The notes beneath the pieces are model-generated. The model made no database searches, was not told where the DNA came from, and saw only the letters and a program-made list of their open reading frames with translations. A stretch of DNA of 64,000 bases, from the NCBI RefSeq assembly GCF_001586275.1, contig NZ_CP014545.1:2878501-2942500 (forward strand), in the 5' to 3' direction. This DNA comes from Sphingorhabdus sp. M41. Lineage in GTDB: Bacteria; Pseudomonadota; Alphaproteobacteria; Sphingomonadales; Sphingomonadaceae. A program made the position numbers and the translations under genes. This document shows positions 34,886 to 44,085 of this stretch, one piece after another; position 1 is the first letter of the stretch, and every line of letters begins with the position of its first letter.

Positions 34886-35965
34886 TCAAGCCTGCGCCTG
34901 ATCCATCTGGCACATCAAGCCGCGACTGGGTGCAACCTCATTGGCGAGCATCGCGAGATAGGCAGATTGCAGAGCCTCCGGTCCCGCAATATCCTCGATC
35001 GTCAGATAGGCGCTCGCCCCTTTGACGAATGCAGAAAATTGCTCATCGACCCGCGCCCGAAACGCCGCCGGACCGATTTCCTTCATCAGGCTCTCGGCTG
35101 CGGTAGGCGCAAAGAAAAGCTCGGCTTTCGGCCCCGGCAGATCACTGGCACCCCCGCGTTCTTCGACATGGGTCGCGCCAACCAGCGAACTATATTTCAG
35201 ATTGTCGCCCCAGTGCGCATGGATAGCGGCGAGCAACTGACCGTTACCGGCAAAGTCGACCGACACGGTCGGCGTACCCGCATCGGCGGCCGAGAGATCA
35301 TCATAGGTCAGAACCTCGTCATAAAGCCCCGATTTCTCGACAAAAGCCTTGTTCCCCGTCGAGGTCAGGCCAATGCGCCTGATCGTCGGACTCAGGTTTT
35401 TCGCAACCATGGCCAGACCCAGTGAGGTTTTCGAAGACGCACTGGTCATCAGCAATGCCTCTGCCCCGAACCAGTCGTTCGACCGCATGAAATGTTCGAT
35501 CAGGAAGCTGGTGGTGAACAAAGGCTGGAAGATCGCGCGCTCCGCTTCAAGCGGACTCTCGTCCGTTCCCAGCCGGTGATATTGATTATAGATGATCGCC
35601 AGTCCCTGCCGGTGCGCCGCGCCGTCGATGAAGCCGCCATCCTGGACATTGGCTGGCGTCACCAGCAAATGGCTCGCCATCGGCAAATAGCCGTAAACCC
35701 GTTCACCCACGGCAATATCGGCATTTTCCGAAGCGACGACCTTGGCAAAGCCCCAGACCGGAACAATGCCCCATTGGTCATCGCCGGTAGGAAAGAAATT
35801 CCAGTAGCCAAAGCCGTCACCGACCACGGCATAAGTGATATTATTCGCCGTCAGCGCATATTTTTCAACGGCGAGCAAAATCTGGCCATCTGCCAGAACC
35901 GGTGCCTCGCTGTCGTGCCATTGCGTTTGCGCCAGATCATTTTTCTTCACCCACAGGCTTTGCAT
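34886..35965 (-). CDS. DUF2855 family protein (MDR/quinone oxidoreductase-like)
   Basis: 359 residues. DUF2855 features: N-terminal GroES-like part (ILLAVEKYALTANNITYAVVGD) and GFGYWNFFP, then a Rossmann-like part without a clean GxGxxG (LLMTSASSKTSLGLAMVAKNL). It resembles medium-chain dehydrogenases of the quinone reductase type, but the reaction is unknown. The gene stands alone, divergent from the alanine symporter gene. Confidence 0.85.
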   Translation of the reverse strand: MQSLWVKKNDLAQTQWHDSEAPVLADGQILLAVEKYALTANNITYAVVGDGFGYWNFFPTGDDQWGIVPVWGFAKVVASENADIAVGERVYGYLPMASHLLVTPANVQDGGFIDGAAHRQGLAIIYNQYHRLGTDESPLEAERAIFQPLFTTSFLIEHFMRSNDWFGAEALLMTSASSKTSLGLAMVAKNLSPTIRRIGLTSTGNKAFVEKSGLYDEVLTYDDLSAADAGTPTVSVDFAGNGQLLAAIHAHWGDNLKYSSLVGATHVEERGGASDLPGPKAELFFAPTAAESLMKEIGPAAFRARVDEQFSAFVKGASAYLTIEDIAGPEALQSAYLAMLANEVAPSRGLMCQMDQAQA

Positions 35966-36113
35966 CTTTCAGACTCCATCCGATTTTCCGGTTTCAGGCC
36001 AGCATAAGGGCTCGCGGCCATTTGGCAAAAGCATTTGCCAAAAACCGCCCGCCTGCTAATCCTGCCCCCGATTATGGAATTTGCGCGTCCACGCGCCATC
36101 GGGGAGAATTTTT

Positions 36114-37670
36114 GTGAGTGCAGCACCGGCTTTGATTGATCAAGTGACCGCGGTGTCGGATTTAATCTGGCTCGGAATGTGGAACGACCAGCCGGTCTTG
36201 CCGGTAATGGGCCAGCCCATTCCTCCGATGGTCATCATCCTTCTCGGTGCCGGGCTATATTTCATGATCGGCCTGAAGGGCTATCCGCTGCGCAACCTGT
36301 TCCCCGCCATGGCCGGCTTGTTCAAGAAGTCCAAGGTCCCGGGCGCCGGTGAGATATCTCCCTTTGCAGCCCTGTCCACAGCGCTCTCCGGTCAGGTCGG
36401 CACAGGCAATCTGGCCGGCGTCGCCACAGCCATCACGCTGGGTGGGCCAGGAGCGATCTTCTGGATGTGGATCACGGCCCTGTTCGGCATGGCACTGGCT
36501 TTTGCCGAAGGTTCGCTGGCGGTACGGTTCCGCTCGCAGGCAGCGGACGGCACCTATCGCGGTGGCCCGATGACCTATATCACTCTTGGCCTTGGTCCGA
36601 AATGGATCTGGCTGGCGGTTCTGTTCTGCCTCGGCGCCCTGTTTTCGGCTCTGGTAACCGGCAACGGAATTCAGGCGCAAAGCCTGGGGACATCAGCCAA
36701 CCAGCTATTTGGCGTAGAACCATGGGTCGGCGGCGTCGTCGCGGCGGTTGCTGTTTTCACCGTCATCATCGGCGGCGTAAAGTCGATTGGCCGGGTAGCA
36801 GAAACCATCGTCCCGTGGATGGCCGGCGCTTATTTGCTGATGGCACTGATTGCCATCATATTGAACATTGGTGACATGCCCGAAACATTTTCGCGCATTT
36901 TTGCTGGTGCCTTCGGCTATGACGCAGCGTCTGGCGGCTTTCTTGGCGCGATGATCATGATCGCGATCCGCTCCGGTGTCGCGCGCGGCCTGTTCTCCAA
37001 CGAAGCCGGTCAGGGTTCGACCCCGATTGCCCATGCCGTCGCGCAAACCAATGATCCTGCCGCCCAAGGCCGCTTCGCGATGATGGGTACATTCATCGAT
37101 ACCATCGTCATCTGCACGATGACGGCTCTGGTCATGCTCACGGTCGAAGGAAGCTTTGTCCACACGCTTGAAAATGGCACGACGGAAATTGTCAAACATG
37201 CGTGGCAGTCGGATCTGAACGGTTTTGAAATGACCTCGGGCGCGTTCGCCGCGGCTTTCTCACCCGAATTGCTGGGCGTTCCCATCGGCACGCTCATCGC
37301 CTCGATCGCGCTGATCCTGTTCGTCTTCACAACCTTGCTCACCTGGAGCTATTATGGCGAACGGGCGATCACCTATCTCTATGATCTGGTGCCCGGTTCG
37401 TCGCTGCAGGGCGAGAAAGTCCTGCACGTCCTGTGGCGGATTCTCTGGTGCATCGTCATCTATTTCGGTTCCTTTGCGGATCTCGAAACCGTCTGGCGTC
37501 TGGGCGACATTTCCAACGCAGTCATGACTCTCCCCAATATCGTTGCTCTGCTGGCGCTGTCCGGTGTGGTCTTCGCGCTGGCAAAAGGCGATCGCGCCGC
37601 CGGCACCGACCATGGCCGCGAGACTCCGAAGGAATTGCTGGAAGAGATCACCGGCGCACCCGGTCACTAG
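36114..37670 (+). CDS. Sodium:alanine symporter family protein (AGCS)
   Basis: 518 residues from a GTG at 36114 that has GGGGAGAA 8 nt upstream; the longer frame to 36081 has no ribosome site. About ten to eleven membrane helices. The AGCS signature FAALSTALSGQVGTGNLAGVATA lies near residue 90 (in part), with GGPGAIFWMWITALFGMALAFAEG following. It imports alanine or glycine with Na+. A family B repeat follows the stop. Confidence 0.92.
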   Translation: MSAAPALIDQVTAVSDLIWLGMWNDQPVLPVMGQPIPPMVIILLGAGLYFMIGLKGYPLRNLFPAMAGLFKKSKVPGAGEISPFAALSTALSGQVGTGNLAGVATAITLGGPGAIFWMWITALFGMALAFAEGSLAVRFRSQAADGTYRGGPMTYITLGLGPKWIWLAVLFCLGALFSALVTGNGIQAQSLGTSANQLFGVEPWVGGVVAAVAVFTVIIGGVKSIGRVAETIVPWMAGAYLLMALIAIILNIGDMPETFSRIFAGAFGYDAASGGFLGAMIMIAIRSGVARGLFSNEAGQGSTPIAHAVAQTNDPAAQGRFAMMGTFIDTIVICTMTALVMLTVEGSFVHTLENGTTEIVKHAWQSDLNGFEMTSGAFAAAFSPELLGVPIGTLIASIALILFVFTTLLTWSYYGERAITYLYDLVPGSSLQGEKVLHVLWRILWCIVIYFGSFADLETVWRLGDISNAVMTLPNIVALLALSGVVFALAKGDRAAGTDHGRETPKELLEEITGAPGH

Positions 37671-37737
37671 ATGGTGGGTTTTTGGCGCGACGGCGAATTG
37701 GCTGTGCTTCACTTCGCTCGATATCATCTCCAACAAA

Positions 37738-37825
37738 CCGAGCGAAGCGAGGCAAGCGCGACCGCGCGCCCGAGCTTATGCGAGGGAAGCCAAGGGCGCG
37801 GATGCGCCCACCCGGCGACTGAGGT
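37738..37825. repeat. Dispersed palindromic repeat family B, copy 3
   Basis: One right module: CCGAGCGAAGCGAGGCAAGC through GGGCGCGGATGCGCCC to CGACTGAGGT. Its last bases (TGAGGT) lie 8-13 nt before the ATG of the YqaA-like gene and probably serve as the ribosome site. Confidence 0.8.
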
Positions 37826-37833
37826 CTAAAAAA

Positions 37834-38415
37834 ATGCTCAAACGCCTATACGAATGGATGCTCGACAAGGCCGCGCATCGGCAGGCCCCGAAATGGCTGG
37901 CCGGAATCAGCTTTGCCGAATCCAGCTTCTTCCCGATCCCGCCCGATGTCATGCTGGCCCCCATGTGTCTGGCAAAACCCGAGCGCGCCTATTGGTACGC
38001 GCTGGTCTGCACCGTCGCCTCGGTTCTCGGCGCACTGCTCGGCTATGCCATCGGCTATTTTGTCTTTGAGACCGTCGGCATGCCGATCCTCGAATTTTAC
38101 GGTGTCACCGAAAAATTCGATATTTTTGCTCAGAATTTCAACGAACAGGGCTGGGTCGTCGTCCTGCTGGCCGGCTTCACGCCACTGCCGTTCAAGGTGA
38201 TCACCATCGCTGCCGGCAGCACCGCCATGCCGCTCCATATCCTGATCGGCGCCGCCATTATCGCCCGTTCTGCTCGCTTCTTTCTGGTCGCTGCCCTGCT
38301 CCGCTATTTCGGACCGCCGATGAAGGACTGGATCGACAAGAATTTCGCTCTCGCCACCACTGTCGTCGGCATCCTCTTCGTCGGCGGCTTTGCCGCCGTC
38401 AGCTGGTTCCTGTGA
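37834..38415 (+). CDS. YqaA family (SNARE-associated/DedA-like) membrane protein
   Basis: 193 residues with four to five membrane helices. FAESSFFPIPPDVMLAPM near residues 28-45 is the YqaA/DedA signature with the E and the FxxPxP loop, and FTPLPFKVITIAAG near residue 122 is the second conserved loop. DedA-like proteins act in lipid carrier flipping and membrane homeostasis; the exact substrate is unknown. The upstream frame to 37543 is an antisense-free extension through a repeat and is rejected. The only ribosome-site-like stretch is the end of the family B repeat. Confidence 0.88.
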   Translation: MLKRLYEWMLDKAAHRQAPKWLAGISFAESSFFPIPPDVMLAPMCLAKPERAYWYALVCTVASVLGALLGYAIGYFVFETVGMPILEFYGVTEKFDIFAQNFNEQGWVVVLLAGFTPLPFKVITIAAGSTAMPLHILIGAAIIARSARFFLVAALLRYFGPPMKDWIDKNFALATTVVGILFVGGFAAVSWFL

Positions 38416-38423
38416 CAAGGAAC

Positions 38424-38451
38424 AAAAGCTTTCAGCGGAACAGCTTTTTTT
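38424..38451 (+). terminator. Possible terminator after the YqaA-like gene
   Basis: AAAAGCT and AGCTTTT pair around an 11-nt loop (TTCAGCGGAAC), and the T run continues to 38451. The stem is short and AT-rich, so strength is doubtful. Confidence 0.4.
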
Positions 38452-38486
38452 CAGTAGCCCAGCCGCTGATCATTTTCTAAGGCTGG

Positions 38487-39863
38487 ATGATGAGCACAAG
38501 ACAGGTTTCCGACAGCAACGATCCCGTGATCGAAAATATCGACCAGTTGATCGAACCCATGGTCCAGGGCGAAAAGCCGAAGGACCGCTGGCGGATCGGC
38601 ACCGAGCACGAGAAATTCGTCTATTCCACCACCGACCATCATGCCCCCAGCTATGATGAACCCGGCGGCATCAGGGACCTGTTGCTGGCGATGCAGGAAT
38701 TTGGCTGGAAGCCGGTCGAAGAAGGCGGCAAGGTCATCGCCATGTCCGGCAGTGACGGCGCGATCAGCCTGGAACCCGCAGGCCAGCTGGAACTCTCCGG
38801 TGCGCCACTGGAAAACCTGCACGAGACCTGCAACGAAACCGGTCGCCATTTGCAGCAGGTGAAGGCGATTGGCGAGAAGACCGGTACAGGTTTCCTCGGC
38901 ATGGGCATGTGGCCGGACAAGACCCGCGCCGAATTGCCGATCATGCCCAAGGGCCGCTACCAGATCATGCTCAATCACATGCCGCGCGTCGGCAATCTCG
39001 GCCTCGACATGATGCTGCGCACCTGCACCATCCAGGTCAATCTCGACTATGGTAGCGAAGCCGACATGGCGCAGAAATTCCGCGTCGGTCTCGCGCTGCA
39101 GCCGCTGGCCACCGCGCTGTTCGCCAATTCGCCCTTCACCGAGGGCAAGCCCAACGGCTACCAGAGCTTCCGCAGCCATATCTGGTCGGACACCGACCCG
39201 CACCGCACCGGCATGCTGCCCTTCGTGTTCGAAGAGGGTTTCGGCTACGAACGCTATGCCGAATATATGCTCGACGTACCGATGTATTTCGTCTTCCGCG
39301 ACGGCAAATATATCGACGCCGCCGGCCTCAGCTTCCGCGATTTTCTCAAACGCAATCTCTCGGTTCTGCCCGGCGAGAAACCGACCATGTCCGACTGGAC
39401 CGACCATCTTTCCACCGCCTTCCCGGAAGTGCGCCTGAAAAGCTTCCTCGAGATGCGCGGCGCCGATGGCGGCCCCTGGAACCGGATCTGCGCCCTGCCA
39501 GCCTTCTGGGTCGGCCTGCTCTACGACCAGACCGCGCTCGACGCCGCCTGGGACAGGGTCAAGGGCTGGAGCATGGAAGAGCGCGAGGCGCTGCGCAACG
39601 CCGTACCCAAGCTCGGACTCGATACGCCGATCCCCAATGGTCAGACGTTGAAGGACCTGGCCAAAGAAATCCTCGACATATCATCGGCTGGCCTGACCGC
39701 GCGCAACCGCCTGAACACCAGCGGCGACAATGAAAGCGGCTTTCTCGATCCGCTGCGCGAAGTGGTCGCCAAAGGCAAATCACCGGCGGCGCAACTGCTC
39801 GAGCGCTATCACGGCGAATGGAACGGCGATGTCAGCCGGGTCTATGACGAGATGAGTTTCTGA
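38487..39863 (+). CDS. gshA: Glutamate--cysteine ligase (plant/alphaproteobacterial type)
   Basis: 458 residues, the length of the alphaproteobacterial/plant enzyme that makes gamma-glutamylcysteine, the first step to glutathione. WRIGTEHEKFVY, then SDGAISLEPAGQLELSGAPLENLHET (in part), and RTCTIQVNLDYGSEADM are signature blocks; the Glu and His residues bind metal-ATP and glutamate. It starts at the first of two ATGs. A family A repeat lies between its stop and convergent dinB. Confidence 0.93.
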   Translation: MMSTRQVSDSNDPVIENIDQLIEPMVQGEKPKDRWRIGTEHEKFVYSTTDHHAPSYDEPGGIRDLLLAMQEFGWKPVEEGGKVIAMSGSDGAISLEPAGQLELSGAPLENLHETCNETGRHLQQVKAIGEKTGTGFLGMGMWPDKTRAELPIMPKGRYQIMLNHMPRVGNLGLDMMLRTCTIQVNLDYGSEADMAQKFRVGLALQPLATALFANSPFTEGKPNGYQSFRSHIWSDTDPHRTGMLPFVFEEGFGYERYAEYMLDVPMYFVFRDGKYIDAAGLSFRDFLKRNLSVLPGEKPTMSDWTDHLSTAFPEVRLKSFLEMRGADGGPWNRICALPAFWVGLLYDQTALDAAWDRVKGWSMEEREALRNAVPKLGLDTPIPNGQTLKDLAKEILDISSAGLTARNRLNTSGDNESGFLDPLREVVAKGKSPAAQLLERYHGEWNGDVSRVYDEMSF

Positions 39864-39891
39864 TCACCCTCACTGCGCGTCGCACAGGTTT

Positions 39892-39971
39892 GTGCTCCGC
39901 GCTCGACGCGGAGCCCTGCCGGCAAAAATGCGCTCGTTGAAACGAAGAACTCCGCATCAACTGCGGAGCAC
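39892..39971. repeat. Dispersed palindromic repeat family A, copy 3
   Basis: 80 bp with GTGCTCCGCGCTCGACGCGG and inverted CTCCGCATCAACTGCGGAGC around a unique 40-bp centre. It sits between the convergent ends of gshA and dinB, 5 bp from the dinB stop. Confidence 0.8.
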
Positions 39972-39976
39972 AGGCG

Positions 39977-41083
39977 CTAAAATTCGAACGCAGGCTGATC
40001 GTCGCTTTGCTCAGACACAGCCGCTGCCTCCGCGCCTTCCAGATTGCCGAGCGTCAACCCAAGCAACCGTACGCCATTTTCCACAGGCATGATACTCGCC
40101 AGCAAGTCCCGGCCGATCTTCGCGAATTCATTCTTGTCCGCGACATAATGATCCACTGAATGCGACCGGGTGACCTGCCGGAAGTCGGCATATTTGGCCT
40201 TCAGCGTCACCGTCCGCCCGCGCGCCTCGCATTTCTCGATACTGTTCCAGACGATATCAATGATCGTCTCGAACGCGTCGTGCATATCGCTGTCGCTGAC
40301 CAGATCATCGCCATAAGTCCGCTCGCCGCCGACCGATTTGCGAATCCGGTTGGACCGCACTTCGCGATGATCGACGCCACGCGAGGCGCGAAATAGATAG
40401 CCCGCCGACTTGCCGAAATGCTGACTGAGGAAATCCTGCGACTGCGCGCGCAGATCGGCGCCGGTGTGAATATCCAGCTTCGCCATCCGCTCCGCCGTCT
40501 TCGGACCAACGCCGTAGAAACGCCGCACCGGCAGCCCGGCGACAAAATCCGCACCCTGATGCGGCTTGATCACGCAAATTCCGTCCGGCTTGTTCTGGTC
40601 GGAAGCAATCTTGGCGATGAACTTGTTATAGCTCACCCCGGCGCTGGCGGTGAGACCGGTCTGTTTTTTGATCTCGGCCCGGATCATCTCGGCGATCCTT
40701 GTGGCATTGCCGATCCCCATCTTGTCCTCGGTGACGTCGATATAGGCCTCATCCAGCGACAGCGGCTCGACCAGATCGCTGTGCATGCGGAATATCGCCC
40801 GGATCTGCTGCGACACCTCGCGATAGACCTCGAACCGGTGCTTGACGAAAATCAGATCGGGACAGCGCCGCTTGGCAGTGACCGAAGCCATGGCCGATCG
40901 CACCCCATATTTGCGCGCTTCATAGGAAGCCGCCGCGACAACGCCGCGCTTCGACGAACCGCCGACCGCCACCGGTTTGCCGCGGAGTTCGGGAAAATCC
41001 CGCTGCTCGACGCTGGCGAAAAACGCATCCATGTCGATATGGATGATCTTGCGCTGAAGCAGATCGGGCGTGGAATCGGACAT
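39977..41083 (-). CDS. dinB: DNA polymerase IV (Y family)
   Basis: 368 residues, a translesion polymerase. IIHIDMDAFFASVEQRDFPELRGKP (in part) holds the first catalytic Asp, and LSLDEAYIDVTE the second acidic pair. The helix-hairpin-helix GLPVRRFYGVGPKTAERMAKL and the little-finger domain follow. The C-terminal end (DDQPAFEF) resembles a sliding-clamp-binding tail. No LexA box was seen upstream. Confidence 0.93.
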   Translation of the reverse strand: MSDSTPDLLQRKIIHIDMDAFFASVEQRDFPELRGKPVAVGGSSKRGVVAAASYEARKYGVRSAMASVTAKRRCPDLIFVKHRFEVYREVSQQIRAIFRMHSDLVEPLSLDEAYIDVTEDKMGIGNATRIAEMIRAEIKKQTGLTASAGVSYNKFIAKIASDQNKPDGICVIKPHQGADFVAGLPVRRFYGVGPKTAERMAKLDIHTGADLRAQSQDFLSQHFGKSAGYLFRASRGVDHREVRSNRIRKSVGGERTYGDDLVSDSDMHDAFETIIDIVWNSIEKCEARGRTVTLKAKYADFRQVTRSHSVDHYVADKNEFAKIGRDLLASIMPVENGVRLLGLTLGNLEGAEAAAVSEQSDDQPAFEF

Positions 41084-41122
41084 GGCCTCATTCTAGCGCC
41101 TGTTTCGCCACTTGGGGAGCGA

Positions 41123-41839
41123 CTACATTTCCTCGTTCAGCGATTTCCGATAGCGTTCGACCAGCGCCTCGCTGACATTGGCGCGGATGGTCTCGCCAAA
41201 ACTGGCGCGCATGCCGCAGCTCATATAATCTCCTGCCTCGGGATATTTTTCATAATCCGGCCGGCCATCCGCAAATATCTCCAGCCGGCCATCCAAGATC
41301 CGGAAAATCGGGATAGCGGCGCCTTCCGATACCGGGATATACCAGCCCGATTTCCTGTCGAAATAGAGATGCGAGGCGTAGATGCTGCACAAATGCGCAT
41401 TGGCCCCCACCGCGCTGGCCCTGATCGCGTAAAGCCCGTCATCCCCGCGCTCGATCAAGATCTCGGTCATCGAGGCACCAACGAGGGAGGGGGCGATTTT
41501 GTCGAACAGGCCCGTCTGGACGAATGCAGCGGGGAGCGGCAGCACATCGTCAACAAACAAGCTTGCCTCGCCGCGCGCCAGCCAGTCTTGTTCGCCCAGC
41601 AGAGCGAGCAGCTGCCCCTTGCGCAAGCTGTAGCTTTCGCGGATGCAATCCACCGGATATTCTGCCGCACTGCAAAGATTGCGCTGTTTCATCCAGGTTC
41701 GCTGGCCTGCCTTGCTTCCGGCATCAATTGCCTTTGCGCGCTGATACAGGGTTGCAATTTCCCGATCCGCGGCACGCAGTTCACTGGCATGTTCGCCGCA
41801 AATTTCCTGCTCGACCCTGCTCGCCCTTGCCGCAGTCAA
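41123..41839 (-). CDS. LprI/DUF1311-like domain, 3' part of a frameshifted gene
   Basis: 238 codons from a TTG that overlaps the preceding ORF by 59 bp. The start of the domain is split: SRVEQEICGEHASELRAADREIATLY is in this frame, while the conserved FDC just before it is in the frame of the pentapeptide ORF. Removing one G from GGG at 41826-41824 joins them as FDCGKASRVEQEICG, the normal DUF1311 pattern. The rest (about 90-238) is unassigned beta-rich sequence. DUF1311 proteins are periplasmic and some inhibit lysozyme. Likely the C-terminal half of a broken secreted protein. Confidence 0.7.
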   Translation of the reverse strand: MTAARASRVEQEICGEHASELRAADREIATLYQRAKAIDAGSKAGQRTWMKQRNLCSAAEYPVDCIRESYSLRKGQLLALLGEQDWLARGEASLFVDDVLPLPAAFVQTGLFDKIAPSLVGASMTEILIERGDDGLYAIRASAVGANAHLCSIYASHLYFDRKSGWYIPVSEGAAIPIFRILDGRLEIFADGRPDYEKYPEAGDYMSCGMRASFGETIRANVSEALVERYRKSLNEEM

Positions 41840-42692
41840 ATGACGGGCGCGCCTCCACCATCTTTTGTGCGGCGTTTCCGACCACCAGTTGCCGCGCTTC
41901 TTCGGCGGTCAGGCTGACATCGCTGTCGCCCCCGCGCAGGATCACGGTGCCGTCAAAATCGCTTTTCGCCAGATAGGGCAATTGGCGGGGCCCGATAATC
42001 GTCTGGTCGATCCGGGCACCGGCGAGGTCGACAGCGTGCAGACCAAAGCTGTGCAGCGTGGCATCGGTGAAATCCGCGCCCCTGGCGGTCATCTTTGCGC
42101 CGCCCTTATAGACCGGACAGCCGTCCTCCACCGTGATCCCGCATGCAAAGGTGAAGCCGTTCATATGGGCACCGTCGAGATCCCATCCCTCGATGCTGCC
42201 ATCGAACCAGCCGCCATCGAAACGGCCATGGGAAAAATCGGCACCCTTGGCCGTGACATTTTTCAAGCCGGCGTTGCGGAACAGGACGCCGGGCATGATT
42301 GCGCCGCTCATATTGGCACCAGTCAGATCGGACTTGATGAACCCGGCCCCGGGTGCATGCGCGCCGGCGAAGCTCGCACCCGCCAGTGCACTCTCTTCAA
42401 AGCAGATGCCGGCCAACATGGTCCCGGCGAAATCCCAGCCGGTAAAATTGCCGCCCTTGACGATCAGGACATCCACTGTCCGCTGGTCGATCATGCGCAA
42501 GAAACCGGACAGCGATTTTATTTGCTGGCCGTCGATTTCACGCGGGGCAATGTCCGGCTTCTCCTCGCCCCATATATCACCCGACACCGAAATGCAGCTG
42601 GGCGATACCGGCGCGGTTTCCGCCCGCACAGCGGCTGTCCCCGCCAGCGCCAAGCCAATCAGTGCAAGCTGGGAAACCCATAGCTTGATCAT
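41781..42692 (-). CDS. Secreted pentapeptide-repeat protein, 5' part of a frameshifted gene
   Basis: 303 codons. The ATG at 42692 has GAGGG 8 nt upstream and begins a signal peptide (LWVSQLALIGLALAGTAAVRA). Residues about 85-250 are pentapeptide repeats of the A(D/N)LxX type (GASFAGAHAPGAGFIKSDLTGANMSGAIM in part), which fold as a square beta-helix. After ARPSFDCG the frame runs out of conserved sequence and stops 17 codons later. With one base less at 41826-41824, the frame would continue into the LprI-like ORF, giving a secreted protein of about 520 residues. Confidence 0.75.
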   Translation of the reverse strand: MIKLWVSQLALIGLALAGTAAVRAETAPVSPSCISVSGDIWGEEKPDIAPREIDGQQIKSLSGFLRMIDQRTVDVLIVKGGNFTGWDFAGTMLAGICFEESALAGASFAGAHAPGAGFIKSDLTGANMSGAIMPGVLFRNAGLKNVTAKGADFSHGRFDGGWFDGSIEGWDLDGAHMNGFTFACGITVEDGCPVYKGGAKMTARGADFTDATLHSFGLHAVDLAGARIDQTIIGPRQLPYLAKSDFDGTVILRGGDSDVSLTAEEARQLVVGNAAQKMVEARPSFDCGKGEQGRAGNLRRTCQ

Positions 42693-42783
42693 CCCATTTT
42701 CCCTCGATTTCGGAGCCCGGCAGAGGCGCAAGCTTTTCATTTATACTATAGCCACACTCGCCTGATCTTGCCATAGGCCACCG

Positions 42784-44043
42784 GTGCAACGCAAAGCTCT
42801 CCCATTTCCGATTGGCCGTCTCGAACTCACCTTCCTGATGGCGAGCCTGATGGCCCTGAACGCGCTGGCCATCGACATCATGTTGCCCGGACTGGGTTTC
42901 ATGTCCGATGACTTCGCGCTGCCGTCGGTCAATGACCGGCAATGGGTCATCACCTCCTATATATATGGCATGGCTATCGGTTCGATCCTCCACGGTTCGC
43001 TCGCCGATCGCTTCGGACGCAAGCCGGTCCTGCTGGTGTGCACCCTGATATATGTGGCCTTCGCCATATTCTGTGCATTTGCCTGGGATTATCAGCTGCT
43101 GCTGATCGGCCGCTTCGTCCAGGGGCTGGCCGCATCGGCAATGGGCGTGCTGGTCAACAGCATCATCCGCGATCGCTATGAAGGCGACGAGATGGCGCGA
43201 TCCATGTCCACCATCATGATGGTGTTCATGATCGTGCCAATCACCGCGCCGCTGCTCGGGCAAATGGTGCTGCTGGTGGCGCCGTGGAACGGAATATTCG
43301 TCGTTCTCGCAGCAGCCGGGCTGGCGGCCTTTCTATGGGTATTGTTCCGACTGCCCGAGACATTGCACCCCGACGACAAGACGCCGATCCATCCGAAGGC
43401 GATCGGCTCGGCATGGTATCAGGTCATCTTCAATCGCAACAGCTTTGGCCATGTCCTGGCGAGCGGCCTGATGATGGCCCCACTGTTCGCCTATATCGCT
43501 TCGGCGCAGCAGATATTTTTCGACATTTTCGATGCCGGGGATATTTTTGTCTTCGTCTTCGCACTCAATGCCGCCGCCATGTCGCTCGGAAATTTCGCCA
43601 ATAGCCGGATCGTCATGCGTTTCGGCGCGCGGCGGGTGTCGCAATCGGCGCTGATATGCTTCATCCTGGTCTCGATCATCCACTTCATCCTCGCGATGAC
43701 GGGCGGCATCAATATCTGGACCTTCTCGGCCCTGCTGGTGCCATCCATGGCCATGGTGGGTCTGACCGGCGCCAATTTCAGTTCGATCGCAATGCAGCCC
43801 TTCGGCAAGATCGCCGGAGTCGCTTCATCCTTCCAGAATTTCGCCCGATCCACTCTGTCGGCGGTGATCGGCGCATCGATCGGCCTGCAGTTTGACGGCA
43901 CGGTGCGGCCGATAGCCATCGGCTTTCTGGTCTGCGGTATTGCATCGCTAGCGCTGATTTTCTGGGCCGAGGAAGGCCGATTATTCCGGCGCGTTCAGAT
44001 TGGCGTAACCCGGGACGCTCTAGCAAAGATTGACAGTCTATAG
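42784..44043 (+). CDS. MFS drug efflux transporter, Bcr/CflA family
   Basis: 419 residues with 12 membrane helices. The Bcr/CflA signature NALAIDIMLPGLGFMSDDF follows helix 1, and MFS motif A is GSLADRFGRKPVLL near residues 75-88. It should export drugs or metabolites with H+ antiport; the substrate is unknown. The start is a GTG at 42784 without a clear ribosome site. Divergent from the pentapeptide gene. Confidence 0.88.
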   Translation: MQRKALPFPIGRLELTFLMASLMALNALAIDIMLPGLGFMSDDFALPSVNDRQWVITSYIYGMAIGSILHGSLADRFGRKPVLLVCTLIYVAFAIFCAFAWDYQLLLIGRFVQGLAASAMGVLVNSIIRDRYEGDEMARSMSTIMMVFMIVPITAPLLGQMVLLVAPWNGIFVVLAAAGLAAFLWVLFRLPETLHPDDKTPIHPKAIGSAWYQVIFNRNSFGHVLASGLMMAPLFAYIASAQQIFFDIFDAGDIFVFVFALNAAAMSLGNFANSRIVMRFGARRVSQSALICFILVSIIHFILAMTGGINIWTFSALLVPSMAMVGLTGANFSSIAMQPFGKIAGVASSFQNFARSTLSAVIGASIGLQFDGTVRPIAIGFLVCGIASLALIFWAEEGRLFRRVQIGVTRDALAKIDSL

Positions 44044-44085
44044 GCGAAAGCTGGTAATATCGGCTGCGCGCAAAGGAGCCCGACC

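Noticed and set aside
37543-37833. N-terminal extension of the YqaA-like protein
   Set aside because: It overlaps the end of the symporter gene in another frame and then runs through a family B repeat.
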